Below, piece after piece: positions 1 through 8,688 of a DNA stretch of 64,000 nucleotides; position 1 is the stretch's first letter, and each line of letters starts with the position of its first letter. This DNA is from CAYVTM01 sp964454645 (GTDB lineage Bacteria > Bacteroidota > Bacteroidia > Sphingobacteriales > Sphingobacteriaceae). Both the position numbers and the translations under genes were made by a program. The DNA is taken from assembly GCA_964454645.1 (NCBI GenBank), contig CAYVTM010000003.1, positions 1 to 64,000 of the forward strand. Reading direction: 5' to 3'. The notes under the pieces were generated by a model that was not told where the DNA came from, did no database searches, and was given only the letters and a program-made list of their open reading frames with translations.

Positions 1-80
1 AGTTAATCCCGGGAATGTATGTGTTGCAATTGTTTTTTGAGAACGGGGAACAGGTGATGCTGAAAGTGATGAAAGAGTGA
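1..80 (+). CDS. C-terminal end of a probable T9SS-secreted protein (partial)
   Basis: An open frame enters from the left edge and stops with TGA at 78-80. The 25 visible residues include PGMYVLQLFFENGEQ and end in KVMKE. This fits the last strands of the type A T9SS sorting domain, which usually reads PxGxYxxxxxxxx with a short basic end. The protein body lies outside the window, so its function is unknown. If right, the product is exported by the Sec system, crosses the outer membrane through T9SS, and has this domain removed. The gene is convergent with the M28 peptidase gene, with the repeat array between. The call rests on a short match and the family context only. Confidence 0.55.
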   Translation, partial: LIPGMYVLQLFFENGEQVMLKVMKE

Positions 81-119
81 ATGCTGCTACCCGCCCTTCC
101 TGTCTGAACTTGTTGTTAT

Positions 120-850
120 GCGCTTTGCGTACTCTGCGAAAAACCTTTGCGCACTTTGCGGTTACTATTTTTAAACCGCAGAGGACGCGGAGACGTATTC
201 CTTACAGTGTACCCGGCATGAATCACGCGGAGGGCGCGGAGAGGTACTTGTCGGCTAAGTGTTTTAAGAAATATATTTGTGATATGCGCTTTGCGTACTC
301 CGCGAAAAACCTTTGCGTACTTTGCGGTTTTTTTTAACCGCAGAGGACGCGGAGAAGTATTCCTTACAGTGTACCCGGCATGAATCACGCGGAGGGCACG
401 GAGAGGTGTTCGTTAGATAAGCGTTTTAAAAAGATAAAATTGCGATATACGCTTTGCGTACTCTGCGAAAAACCTTTGCGCACTTTGCGGTTACTATTTT
501 TAAACCGTGGAGTACGCGGAGAAGTATTCCTTACAGTGTACCCGGCATGAATCACGCAGAGGGCGCGGAGTTGTACTTGTCGGCTAAGTGTTTTAAGAAA
601 TATATTTGTAATATGCGCTTGGCGTACTCTGCGAAAAACCTTTGCGCACTTTGCGGTTTTTTTAAACCGCAGAGGACGCGGAGAAGTATTCCTTACAGTG
701 TACCCGGGCATGGATCACGCAGAGGGCGCGGAGAGGTACTTGTCGGCTAAGTATTTTAAGAAATATATTTGTAATATGCGCTTTGCGTACTCCGCGAAAA
801 CCTTTGCGAACTTTGCGGTTACTATTTTTAAACCGTGGAGTACGCGGAGA
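120..850. repeat. Tandem array of ~165 bp repeats, 4.5 copies
   Basis: Five units start at 120, 286, 449, 615 and 778, each with a form of gcgctttgcgtactctgcg. The lengths are 166, 163, 166, 163 and a truncated 73 bp. Each full unit contains ctttgcggtt followed by aaccgcagagg, which can fold into a hairpin, then gcggag blocks, a conserved attccttacagtgtacccgg, and an AT-rich tail ending near tatttgtaatat. Units 1, 3 and 5 share one spacer (ttactattttt) and units 2 and 4 share a T-only spacer, so the real period may be a ~329 bp dimer. The array fills the gap between two convergent genes and ends at the stop codon of the peptidase gene. Open frames inside it are repeat artefacts. Confidence 0.9.
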
Positions 851-2434
851 CTATTCCCTGATCAGAAAAGGATCTTCTTTATCCACTACCGGGCGTTTTG
901 CTCTGAAAGCAAGCTCCCAGGCGGTATAAAAAATTAGCTGGGTGCGTTTCTGCAGGATCGGGAAATTGATCTTATCAATCTCGTCTCCGTCTTTATGATA
1001 ATCATCGTGCAAACCATTGAAATAAAATATAACCGGAACATTATGTTTTGCGAAATAATAATGATCGCTGCGATAATAGAAGCGATTGGGATCATCGGGT
1101 TTATTATAGGTATAGTCGAATGAAAAACGCATGGTCGATTTATTTACTATTTCACTGATTTCATGTAATTCCGAGCTGAGTTTATCGGATCCGATGATAT
1201 AGATATAAGCCTGATTTTCTTCATGATATTTATCTATCCTGCCAATCATATCAATATTCAGATTCGTTATGGTTTGCTTAAAAGGAAAGGCCGGAGCCTG
1301 AGCGTAGAAGCGGGAACCCAACAAACCTTTTTCCTCTCCGGAAAATGCTATAAACACAACACTTCTGCGAGGCCTTATTCCTTCATTTGCAGCGGTAGAG
1401 AATGCCCTTGCCAATTCGATTAAAGCTGAAGTTCCGGAAGCATTATCATCGGCTCCGTTATATACTTCTCCGTTAATAATACCCAGATGGTCGTAATGAG
1501 CGGTAAGGATAAGATACTCGTCTTTAAGGTCATCACCTTCTACATATCCGATAATATTTTCTGAACTGAGTTCGGAGTTTATAAAATTGATTTTTACGCG
1601 CAGGGTGCTTTTTAATAAAAATGCTTTTGAAGGCAGGTTCGTACGGTCAATGATCTTTTGATAGCCGGCAATGGTTTTTTTATTGGGCTGCAACAAAGCA
1701 TCGGCTGCCTCCCTGCTTATGTAAAGCACAGGTGCTTGCCGGCCTTTATCTTTTTTCGCAAGCTGAATGTTCCCTTTCGCAAATGCATGTTTTGCTCTCG
1801 CGGCCTGATCCTTAAAATCGTTCGATACAAGAATAATTAATGCCGGATCTTTACTGCGGATAAACTCAACTTTTGTTCGTGTGTCCGACCATTTCGATTT
1901 CCCGGTACTACCGGTCATGGCATAAATTCCTTTTTTATTTTTCGGTTCCCCTTCCATTACCATCACCACTTTTCCTTTAATATCGGTAGATCCGAAGTCG
2001 TTTCTTTTTTCATTCGAGATGCCGTATCCTGCGAAATAGATCTCATTACTTTGGATGCCGAAATCATCCATATCTTTTTGAAAATAAAAATCATCGTAAA
2101 GGGTTAGTTTTTGTTGATTGACAACAAATTCCCTTTCGGCCAATACTTTATCAGTCAGTTGGAAAGTCTGCCTGTAATTATTTCCGGTAGGATCTGTTAA
2201 ACCAAAAGATTTGAACTGGCCGGCAATATATTCTGCCGCCATTTTTTGTCCCTGCTTACCGGTTTCTCTTCCTTCGTATTCATCGGAAGCTAATACAGAA
2301 AGATGCTTATGTAAGGCACTTTCGCTAATAGCGGAAACGTAATCGTTTGCTTTTATCTCAGCCTGCGCGAAGCCTGAAACGGCTATCCCTGTCAGAACAA
2401 TGCTTAGTAAAGAGATTCTTTTGAATAAATTCAT
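851..2434 (-). CDS. M28 family zinc aminopeptidase, secreted
   Basis: A 527-residue exported peptidase. The chosen ATG at 2434 starts a clean signal peptide (MNLFKR, then a hydrophobic run, then GFAQA). The in-frame ATG at 2464 would add ten residues before it. The catalytic half carries the M28 metal ligands in order: HYDHLG, GADDNASG, SGEE (catalytic Glu), NIDMIGR and the late DYHKDGDE. The long middle region (about residues 120-260) fits a PA-type insert. The family cuts N-terminal amino acids from peptides using two zinc ions, here most likely in the periplasm or outside the cell. A 105 bp gap separates it from rpiB upstream. No T9SS tail is visible; it ends PFLIRE right at the repeat array. 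Confidence 0.9.
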   Translation of the reverse strand: MNLFKRISLLSIVLTGIAVSGFAQAEIKANDYVSAISESALHKHLSVLASDEYEGRETGKQGQKMAAEYIAGQFKSFGLTDPTGNNYRQTFQLTDKVLAEREFVVNQQKLTLYDDFYFQKDMDDFGIQSNEIYFAGYGISNEKRNDFGSTDIKGKVVMVMEGEPKNKKGIYAMTGSTGKSKWSDTRTKVEFIRSKDPALIILVSNDFKDQAARAKHAFAKGNIQLAKKDKGRQAPVLYISREAADALLQPNKKTIAGYQKIIDRTNLPSKAFLLKSTLRVKINFINSELSSENIIGYVEGDDLKDEYLILTAHYDHLGIINGEVYNGADDNASGTSALIELARAFSTAANEGIRPRRSVVFIAFSGEEKGLLGSRFYAQAPAFPFKQTITNLNIDMIGRIDKYHEENQAYIYIIGSDKLSSELHEISEIVNKSTMRFSFDYTYNKPDDPNRFYYRSDHYYFAKHNVPVIFYFNGLHDDYHKDGDEIDKINFPILQKRTQLIFYTAWELAFRAKRPVVDKEDPFLIRE

Positions 2435-2539
2435 ATAGGTATGGATTACTAAAACGCTATTCAACTAAAAATACTGATTTAGATGGGAATTCATAAAATG
2501 TAAGGGGAATTTTACCTGAACAGCTGATTGCCGATGCGG

Positions 2540-2968
2540 TTAGCAGTTAATTTTATCAACCCGGTTCGCATGGCGGCCACCCTCAAAGTTTGTTTCCAGA
2601 AAAATTTTTGTGATTTGTTGAGCTGAATCCTCTGAAATAAATCTTGCCGGTAAGCAAAGGATATTTGCATTGTTATGAGCACGGGCAAGCGCTGCTAAAG
2701 GGGCATCCCAGCAGATAGCGGCACGGATATCTTTATGTTTATTCGCAGTCATGGCAACTCCGTTGGCGCTGCCGCAGATTAATATTCCAAGATCATATTG
2801 TTTCGCCTGAATATCGGCTGCTAAAGGATGCACAAAATCCGGGTAATCAACCGAGCTTTCGGAATAGGCTCCATAGTCTTTTACATCATGTCCCAGGTTT
2901 TGTAAAAAAGGGATCAGCAATGATTTGTATTCGTACCCGGCATGATCGCCGCCAATTGCTATTTTCAT
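2540..2968 (-). CDS. rpiB: Ribose-5-phosphate isomerase B
   Basis: This 142-residue cytoplasmic protein has the RpiB/LacAB fold signature: GGDHAG at residues 6-11, ICGSANGVAMTANKH with the catalytic Cys near 65, RAHNNAN, and FEGGRHANRVDKI near the end. It interconverts ribose 5-phosphate and ribulose 5-phosphate in the pentose phosphate pathway. The loop reads CGSANG where the E. coli enzyme has CGTGIG, which I take as the usual Bacteroidota variant. It starts one base after the tatC stop and is almost certainly co-transcribed with it. Length is normal for the family. Confidence 0.93.
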   Translation of the reverse strand: MKIAIGGDHAGYEYKSLLIPFLQNLGHDVKDYGAYSESSVDYPDFVHPLAADIQAKQYDLGILICGSANGVAMTANKHKDIRAAICWDAPLAALARAHNNANILCLPARFISEDSAQQITKIFLETNFEGGRHANRVDKINC

Positions 2969-2969
2969 A

Positions 2970-3830
2970 TTAGTAAAAATAAGTTTCGGAATCTTTTTTT
3001 ATACGCTTGCGTTCTACTCTTGCCGATATAAAGATACTGATCTCGTACAATATATAGAGCGGGAAAGCTACCAACATTTGTGTAGGGATGTCCGGGCTGG
3101 GAGTGATAAATGCCGCGACTAAAAGGATGATGAACAAAGCGATCCGCCGATTCGAACGCATGAATTTCGGAGTCATGATACCCATTTTCGATAAAAGATA
3201 GATGAGCATGGGAAGTTCGAAAACCAATCCGGTGGCAACAGTTAAGATTGAAACGGTAGAAAGGTAAGAGCTCAGTGTAATCTGGTTGATAATATCATCG
3301 CTGATAGTATAGCTTCCAAGAAAATTTACCGACATGGGGGTAATGATAAAATACCCGAAACTCACACCCAGCAGAAACAAAAATGAACCGTAAAATATAA
3401 GCCCGTTTGCATTTTTACGTTCGTTGGGATGTAATCCGGGTTTGATAAAGCGCCACAGCTCCCATAGTAAATAAGGGAAGCCGATTATGAAACCTGCCAG
3501 GAAAGAGCCGGTGATATGCAGGTTAAATTGACCTGCCATCGTATTATTCATAATCACGAAATTGATTTTTTGAATACACAGGTCGGTGCCTAAATTAAAG
3601 CGTTCGCCAAATTCGCAGAGTTTACGATAGGTCCAGAAGTCGGTATTTTTCGGACCGAAAATGATTTTATCAAAAAGTATTTCTTTGTAAGCGAAAGCAA
3701 ATCCGGTAATTACGCCAATAACAATTACCGAACGTATTAAATGCCAGCGCAGTGATTCCAGATGATCGACAAAAGACATATCCGAATTCGGGTCGGCTGC
3801 TTTACTTAATTTACTAAGGAATTTTGCCAT
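2970..3830 (-). CDS. tatC: Sec-independent protein translocase TatC
   Basis: A 286-residue integral membrane protein, the twin-arginine signal receptor of the Tat system. Conserved parts: SFVDHLESLRWHLIRS at the cytoplasmic N-terminus, VFELPMLIYLLSKMGI, and AAFITPSPDIPTQ followed by PLYILYE. Six membrane segments fit the sequence. The first external loop is long (about residues 55-100), as in other Bacteroidota. ATG 3830 is chosen because a perfect TACCTTTG element sits just upstream at 3836-3843 and the accC terminator lies at 3871-3898; the longer frame from 3905 would run through both. No tatA is in the window. rpiB follows directly. Confidence 0.95.
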   Translation of the reverse strand: MAKFLSKLSKAADPNSDMSFVDHLESLRWHLIRSVIVIGVITGFAFAYKEILFDKIIFGPKNTDFWTYRKLCEFGERFNLGTDLCIQKINFVIMNNTMAGQFNLHITGSFLAGFIIGFPYLLWELWRFIKPGLHPNERKNANGLIFYGSFLFLLGVSFGYFIITPMSVNFLGSYTISDDIINQITLSSYLSTVSILTVATGLVFELPMLIYLLSKMGIMTPKFMRSNRRIALFIILLVAAFITPSPDIPTQMLVAFPLYILYEISIFISARVERKRIKKDSETYFY

Positions 3831-3835
3831 TGATG

Positions 3836-3843
3836 CAAAGGTA
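3836..3843 (-). promoter_or_regulatory. -7 promoter element for tatC-rpiB
   Basis: TACCTTTG on the minus strand matches the Bacteroidota primary sigma -7 consensus TAnnTTTG. The G is five bases from the tatC ATG, so transcription would start at or next to the start codon, giving a leaderless or nearly leaderless message. No clear -33 TTG was identified. Confidence 0.55.
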
Positions 3844-3870
3844 AAAATTAAAGAGGATATGGGAAGGAAT

Positions 3871-3898
3871 AAAAAAAGGTGCCGTCTTTTCCGGCACC
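3871..3898 (-). terminator. Intrinsic terminator after accC
   Basis: On the minus strand GGTGCCG (3898-3892) pairs with CGGCACC (3884-3878) across a short loop and is followed by seven T residues. It lies 12 bases past the accC stop and ends the fatty-acid operon before the tatC promoter. Confidence 0.9.
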
Positions 3899-3910
3899 CT
3901 TTCATTTATT

Positions 3911-5254
3911 TTATTCTTCCGTGAAGTCGAAATTTTCTAAAAATTTGGTAGTGAAATTTCCCGCTCTGAAATTAGGATCTTTCATTAATTTCAGATGGAA
4001 GGGGATAGTGGTTTTCACCCCTTCAATGACAAATTCGCTCAGGGCGCGTTCCATGGTACTGATAGCTTCTTCGCGGGTTTGAGCCACCGTAATTAATTTA
4101 GCGATCATGGAATCGTAGTTCGAAGGAATCTGGTAGCTGGCATAAACATGCGTATCTACACGCACTCCGTGGCCGCCGGGAGAGTGAAAATTTGTAATTT
4201 TTCCGGGTGACGGACGGAAATTATTCCAGGGATCTTCGGCATTGATACGGCATTCGATGGCATGCATGGTAGGCTCGTAATTTTTACCGGAGATAGGAAT
4301 ACCCGCAGCAACTTTTATTTGTTCTTTGATTAAGTCGTAATTGATAACCTCTTCGGTTACGGGATGTTCTACCTGGATACGGGTATTCATTTCCATAAAG
4401 TAGAAGTTACGATGCTTATCGACCAAAAATTCTATAGTTCCGGCACCTTCATAATTAACGGCTTGTGCGCCTTTAATGGCAGCATCTCCCATTTTTTTAC
4501 GAAGTTCGGGAGTCATAAAGGGAGAAGGAGATTCCTCCACCAATTTCTGATGACGACGTTGGATAGAGCAATCGCGTTCGGAAAGGTGGCATACTTTCCC
4601 GAATTGATCTCCTACAATTTGAATTTCAATATGGCGGGGATCTTCGATAAATTTTTCGAGATAGATACCGTCGTTGCCGAAAGCGGCACCTGCTTCCTGG
4701 CGCGCCGAATCCCATGCCGGCTCAAACTCTTCATCCTTCCAAACGATGCGCATACCCCTGCCACCACCGCCGGCAGTAGCTTTCAGAATGACAGGATATC
4801 CGATTTCGTTGGCAATTTTTATTCCTTCTTTTACATCGGTTAATAAACCTTCAGAACCCGGAATGGTAGGTACACCAGCTATTTTCATCGTATCTTTTGC
4901 CGATGATTTATCACCCATACCATTAATTTGTTCGGGTGTAGCGCCAATAAACTTAATTCCGTATTCACGGCAGATCTTCGAGAATTTTGCATTCTCCGAA
5001 AGGAAGCCGTATCCCGGATGAATCGCATCGGCACCGGTAATTTCTGCGGCTGAAATAATATTCGGAATACTCAGATAAGAATCTTTGCTGGGAGCAGGGC
5101 CGATACATACTGCCTCATCGGCAAAACGTACATGCAGACTTTCTAAATCAGCCGTTGAATAAACAGCCACGGTTTTTATTCCCATCTCTTTACACGTACG
5201 AATAATACGCAATGCGATTTCTCCTCTGTTCGCTATTAATATTTTTTTAAACAT
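3911..5254 (-). CDS. accC: Acetyl-CoA carboxylase, biotin carboxylase subunit
   Basis: This 447-residue ATP-grasp enzyme carboxylates biotin on BCCP, the first half-reaction of malonyl-CoA formation. Visible marks: N-terminal KILIANRGEIALRI, HPGYGFLSENAKF, the glycine-rich lid GGGGRGMRI, the HLSERDCSIQRRHQK block, and EMNTRIQVEHPVTE with catalytic residues. Length matches E. coli AccC (449). It is the last gene before a strong terminator and lies 52 bp after accB. The carboxyltransferase subunits are not in the window, so the complex is completed elsewhere. Confidence 0.97.
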   Translation of the reverse strand: MFKKILIANRGEIALRIIRTCKEMGIKTVAVYSTADLESLHVRFADEAVCIGPAPSKDSYLSIPNIISAAEITGADAIHPGYGFLSENAKFSKICREYGIKFIGATPEQINGMGDKSSAKDTMKIAGVPTIPGSEGLLTDVKEGIKIANEIGYPVILKATAGGGGRGMRIVWKDEEFEPAWDSARQEAGAAFGNDGIYLEKFIEDPRHIEIQIVGDQFGKVCHLSERDCSIQRRHQKLVEESPSPFMTPELRKKMGDAAIKGAQAVNYEGAGTIEFLVDKHRNFYFMEMNTRIQVEHPVTEEVINYDLIKEQIKVAAGIPISGKNYEPTMHAIECRINAEDPWNNFRPSPGKITNFHSPGGHGVRVDTHVYASYQIPSNYDSMIAKLITVAQTREEAISTMERALSEFVIEGVKTTIPFHLKLMKDPNFRAGNFTTKFLENFDFTEE

Positions 5255-5306
5255 GTAATCAGATTAGTTTGAAAAAATTAGTATTTAAAGGTTCGAAAGC
5301 CTTGTA

Positions 5307-5789
5307 TTACATAGGCTCAACCAAAAATAAAGGTTGGTCGTATTCGACCGGAGAAGCATTATCGACTAAGATTTTAACAATTCGTCCCGACACTTCCGAT
5401 TCAATCTCGTTGAATAATTTCATTGCTTCGATGATGCAAATAACTTTCCCTACTTTAATTTCATCCCCTACATTTACAAATGAAGGCTTGTCGGGAGAAG
5501 GAGTACGATAGAATGTTCCGATCATAGGCGATTTTATCGTTATCAGGTTTGAGTTCTCGGCGGATTTATCTGTTGAGCTGCTTACTGCGGGGGGGGCAGG
5601 TGCTGCCGGAGCCGGAGCAGCCGGTGCGGCAGCAGGTACAGGAATCGTTTGAACGGGAGCCTGCACATAGGTAGGCGCATTAGCTTGTGCTTTAATCGTT
5701 AATTTAAAATCCTTTCTGTCGATTGACACTTCGCTGACACCTGATTTGGCTACGAATTTAATCAGTTCTTGTATTTCTTTGATATCCAT
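5307..5789 (-). CDS. accB: Acetyl-CoA carboxylase biotin carboxyl carrier protein
   Basis: A 160-residue BCCP. It has a short N-terminal domain beginning MDIKEIQELIKF, a Pro/Ala-rich flexible linker (about residues 40-70), and a biotinyl domain with EAMKLFNEIES; the biotin lysine is about residue 124. AccC carboxylates this biotin and the carboxyltransferase passes the carboxyl group to acetyl-CoA. The accB-accC order and the fabH-plsX genes upstream make this the standard lipid-initiation cluster. Length and architecture are normal. Confidence 0.97.
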   Translation of the reverse strand: MDIKEIQELIKFVAKSGVSEVSIDRKDFKLTIKAQANAPTYVQAPVQTIPVPAAAPAAPAPAAPAPPAVSSSTDKSAENSNLITIKSPMIGTFYRTPSPDKPSFVNVGDEIKVGKVICIIEAMKLFNEIESEVSGRIVKILVDNASPVEYDQPLFLVEPM

Positions 5790-5838
5790 ATCTTTTATTC
5801 AAAAAAGGGTTATTAAAAAATAATTGTTTGTTTGAGAT

Positions 5839-6834
5839 TTATGAATTGTATGCCCATTTAATATAAATCGATCCCCAGGTAAAACCTCCTCCGAAAGCTG
5901 CCAATATAATATTATCGCCTTTCTTTAGTTGTTTCTCATATTCCCACAGGCATAAAGGAATGGTTCCGTTGGTTGTATTTCCGTAACGGTCGATGTTTAG
6001 CATTACATGGTTACTGCTGAGTCCCATACGGTGAGCCGTAGCATCGATAATACGTTTATTCGCCTGATGAGGAACCAGCCAGGCAATATCATCTGATTTT
6101 AATTGATTCCGTTCCATAATTTCGGCAGAAACTTCCGCCATATTGGTAACAGCAAATTTAAACACCGCCTGGCCTTCCTGATACACATAATGCTCTTTAG
6201 CATCAACGGTTTCATGCGAAGCCGGGCGAGCCGATCCGCCTGCTTTCTGATGTAGGTGTATTCTCCCGGAACCATCGCTGCGTAATATCGCATCTTTAAC
6301 GCCATACCCTTCGGTATTAGGTTCCAGCAAAACAGCCCCGGCACCATCTCCGAAAATGATACAGGTTGTACGATCTTCATAATTGATAATCGACGACATT
6401 TTATCGCCACCGACAACCACAATTTTTGAGTAAGTTCCCGATTCAATAAATTTTGATGCAGTTGTTAATGCGTAGATAAATCCCGAGCAGGCTGCATTAA
6501 TGTCGTATCCGAATGCGTTTTTGGCTCCGATCTTATCGGTAATAATATTGGCTGTGGCAGGAAACTGCATGTCGGGGGTAGTAGTAGCACAAATAAGCAG
6601 GTCAATTTCGTTGGCAGTGATGCCTCTTTTAGCGAGAAGGCCTTTGACTGCTTCGGCAGCCATATCGGAAGTGCCTTTGTTTTCGCCTTTTAAGATACGG
6701 CGTTCTTTAATTCCGGTTCTTGATTGTATCCATTCGTCAGTAGTCTCAACCATCTTTTCCAATTCGGCATTACTGAGGATATAATCCGGGACATATCCGT
6801 TAACCGCTGTAATAGCAGCGTGTACTTTGTTCAT
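5839..6834 (-). CDS. fabH: Beta-ketoacyl-ACP synthase III
   Basis: A 331-residue thiolase-fold enzyme that condenses a short acyl-CoA with malonyl-ACP to start fatty-acid chains. The catalytic triad is visible: Cys116 in NAACSGF, His256 in PHQANKR and Asn286 in YGNTTNG. The C-terminal FGGGFTWG is also typical. It sits between plsX and accB. In Bacteroidota the enzyme often takes branched acyl-CoA primers for iso fatty acids; that preference cannot be read from the sequence. Confidence 0.97.
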   Translation of the reverse strand: MNKVHAAITAVNGYVPDYILSNAELEKMVETTDEWIQSRTGIKERRILKGENKGTSDMAAEAVKGLLAKRGITANEIDLLICATTTPDMQFPATANIITDKIGAKNAFGYDINAACSGFIYALTTASKFIESGTYSKIVVVGGDKMSSIINYEDRTTCIIFGDGAGAVLLEPNTEGYGVKDAILRSDGSGRIHLHQKAGGSARPASHETVDAKEHYVYQEGQAVFKFAVTNMAEVSAEIMERNQLKSDDIAWLVPHQANKRIIDATAHRMGLSSNHVMLNIDRYGNTTNGTIPLCLWEYEKQLKKGDNIILAAFGGGFTWGSIYIKWAYNS

Positions 6835-6902
6835 AATTAACGTGTTAAAAAAAACTTCCAGACAATTCTGGTGGGATTAAATATAGAAAACCTTTTATTA
6901 AA

Positions 6903-7841
6903 TCAACTAAATATTGCTTTAATTTTTTCTGTTAGCTTAGTAGTAACGAGGTCGCGCGCCAATAAAATCATATTTTTTATAGCTTTCTCATTTGATATCC
7001 CATGTCCGACAATCACCGGAGCATTCACTCCTAAAATGGGGCTGCCTCCGTAATTTTCGTAATCGAAACGATCAAAAAACTCATCCTGAAAATTTCGTTT
7101 CGTAGTGAGTGCATGAAAGCTTTCTGCTAATTTTAATACTACATTTCCTGTAAATCCGTCGCATACCATTACATCCGCTTTATCATTAAATAAATCACGG
7201 CCTTCAATGTTTCCAACGAAATTAATATCGCTGCATTCTTTTAAAAGGGGATAGGTTGCTTGTGTTAAGATGCTTCCTTTTTCAGCTTCTTCACCGATAT
7301 TGAGTAACCCTACTTTCGGTTTTTTAATTCCGAAAACGGCTTCTGCGAATAGGGAACCCAAGACCCCAAACTGAACCAGCAGCTCGGGTTTGCAATCGGC
7401 ATTGGCGCCTACATCGAGTAATACGCCAAAGCCCCCCGACTCTTTCGGAATATAGGAGCATATTGCAGGGCGACTGATGCCTGTTATGGGTTTTACGCTA
7501 AACATAGAACCAACCAACATTGCTCCGGTATTTCCGGCACTTGCAAAGGCATCTATTTTTCCTTCTTTTAAAAGTTGAAAGCCGACAGAGATACTTGCGT
7601 TTGGTTTTTGGCTGAATGCTTTGGTGGGATGTTCGCCCATTTCGATAATTTCTTCGGTATGAATGAATTCGAAAAGGGAAGGATCGGTGTTTTGAGCGGA
7701 TAGGATTGGTAGTATCAGGGATTTGTTTCCTATTAATACCAGATTGCAATCGGGAGGAAGCTCTTTTAAAGCTAAAATTGCTCCCAATGTGGTAACATCG
7801 GGAGCAAAATCTCCACCCATCATGTCAATTCCTATTCTCAT
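6903..7841 (-). CDS. plsX: Phosphate acyltransferase PlsX
   Basis: A 312-residue peripheral membrane enzyme that makes acyl-phosphate from acyl-ACP, the donor for PlsY in phosphatidic acid synthesis. The N-terminus MRIGIDMMGGDFAPD is diagnostic, with GNIEGRD, DGFTGNV and the late GHGIS matching the family. The rpmF-plsX-fabH order is conserved in many bacteria and links ribosome and lipid supply. The gap to rpmF is 15 bp. Nothing unusual seen. Confidence 0.96.
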   Translation of the reverse strand: MRIGIDMMGGDFAPDVTTLGAILALKELPPDCNLVLIGNKSLILPILSAQNTDPSLFEFIHTEEIIEMGEHPTKAFSQKPNASISVGFQLLKEGKIDAFASAGNTGAMLVGSMFSVKPITGISRPAICSYIPKESGGFGVLLDVGANADCKPELLVQFGVLGSLFAEAVFGIKKPKVGLLNIGEEAEKGSILTQATYPLLKECSDINFVGNIEGRDLFNDKADVMVCDGFTGNVVLKLAESFHALTTKRNFQDEFFDRFDYENYGGSPILGVNAPVIVGHGISNEKAIKNMILLARDLVTTKLTEKIKAIFS

Positions 7842-7856
7842 CAGGGTTTAATTTTT

Positions 7857-8048
7857 TTAGTTGGAAGCTGTGTTCTCTACAATCATTTTGCCTTTGTAAT
7901 ACAAGTTCCCGTCAACAGTATATGCTCTGTGCGGCATATGAACAGTACCTGTAGATTGGCAAACTACTAATGCAGGAGCTTCCGCCTTATAGTGAGTTCT
8001 TCGTTTATCTCTTCTCGATTTCGAGATTTTTCGCTTAGGATGTGGCAT
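7857..8048 (-). CDS. rpmF: 50S ribosomal protein L32
   Basis: A 63-residue basic protein of the large ribosomal subunit beginning MPHPKRKISKSRRDKRRTH. It has a single cysteine, so the four-cysteine zinc knuckle of the zinc-binding L32 form is absent; this is the zinc-independent type. It lies between the YceD-family gene and plsX, as in many bacterial genomes. Confidence 0.97.
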   Translation of the reverse strand: MPHPKRKISKSRRDKRRTHYKAEAPALVVCQSTGTVHMPHRAYTVDGNLYYKGKMIVENTASN

Positions 8049-8075
8049 ATTACTTAATTTAAAATAGTATAATCT

Positions 8076-8618
8076 TTAATTGTCTCTTAATTTTTTTAAC
8101 GCTTCCCAGCGTGGATCAATCACCACTTCGGGATTTTCTTTTTCTTCGGTATCTACCGAAAGCCTTTTTAAAACTTCCAGAACTTCTTTATTACAACCGG
8201 ATTCTCCGTTTTCCAAATCGGGATGGATATGAATAATCGGAACTCCCAGATTAATAAATTCGTAGATATATTCTGCAACATTTAATTCGTGTTCCGAACG
8301 GGCTAAAACAATCACCTCATCTGAATTTTCAAAACCCTCCTCACCGAATTTGAAAATAATTTTTTCATTACTGTGAAGCTCGTAATTCAAAGGTTCATTG
8401 CAGCGGTCGCAGTTTAACTCCACCGTACCATGTATGGTAAATTCCAATACAAACATGGTTTCTTGTTTATTAAACTCCAATTCGGTATTCAATAATCCCT
8501 TTTTAACGGGAGAATACTCGAAAGCATCAAAGAACGATGAATCAATCTGAAACTCAAATTGATGTTTTCCCGGCTTTAACCCTGTAAAAGCAATGGAAAA
8601 TGGTTTTAAACTATTCAA
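8076..8618 (-). CDS. YceD/DUF177 family protein
   Basis: A 180-residue cytoplasmic protein of the DUF177 family, the usual partner upstream of rpmF and linked in other bacteria to 23S rRNA handling. Two cysteine pairs can be seen: CDRC around residue 73 and one cysteine in the GESGCNKE region. The start is TTG at 8618. It is preferred because MNSLKPFSIAFTGLKPGKH aligns with the family N-terminus and a perfect -7 element lies 23 bases upstream. It is probably the first gene of the operon ending at accC. Confidence 0.85.
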   Translation of the reverse strand: MNSLKPFSIAFTGLKPGKHQFEFQIDSSFFDAFEYSPVKKGLLNTELEFNKQETMFVLEFTIHGTVELNCDRCNEPLNYELHSNEKIIFKFGEEGFENSDEVIVLARSEHELNVAEYIYEFINLGVPIIHIHPDLENGESGCNKEVLEVLKRLSVDTEEKENPEVVIDPRWEALKKLRDN

Positions 8619-8640
8619 TCTTCGCGTTTTAAATAGCCCG

Positions 8641-8648
8641 CAAATGTA
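8641..8648 (-). promoter_or_regulatory. -7 promoter element for the yceD-rpmF-plsX-fabH-accBC operon
   Basis: TACATTTG on the minus strand is a perfect TAnnTTTG. It lies in the 70 bp gap between pdxA and the TTG start at 8618, leaving a leader of about 15 bases. No strong -33 motif seen. Confidence 0.55.
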
Positions 8649-8688
8649 AAAAAAGATATTGGATTATTAAAATCATCCCTACATATTC

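Noticed and set aside
120..850. CRISPR array
   Set aside because: The units are ~165 bp and nearly identical throughout, with no short repeat/unique spacer alternation and no cas genes.
77..937. Several open frames of 79-108 codons on both strands within the repeat array
   Set aside because: They repeat the same unit in different frames, have no start context or known motif, and are explained by the tandem repeats.
3831..3905. Longer N-terminus for TatC
   Set aside because: It would be translated through the accC terminator and the -7 promoter box; the shorter start aligns with the family.
6099..6446. A 115-codon frame inside fabH
   Set aside because: It is an alternative frame of a clear fabH coding sequence with no family match.
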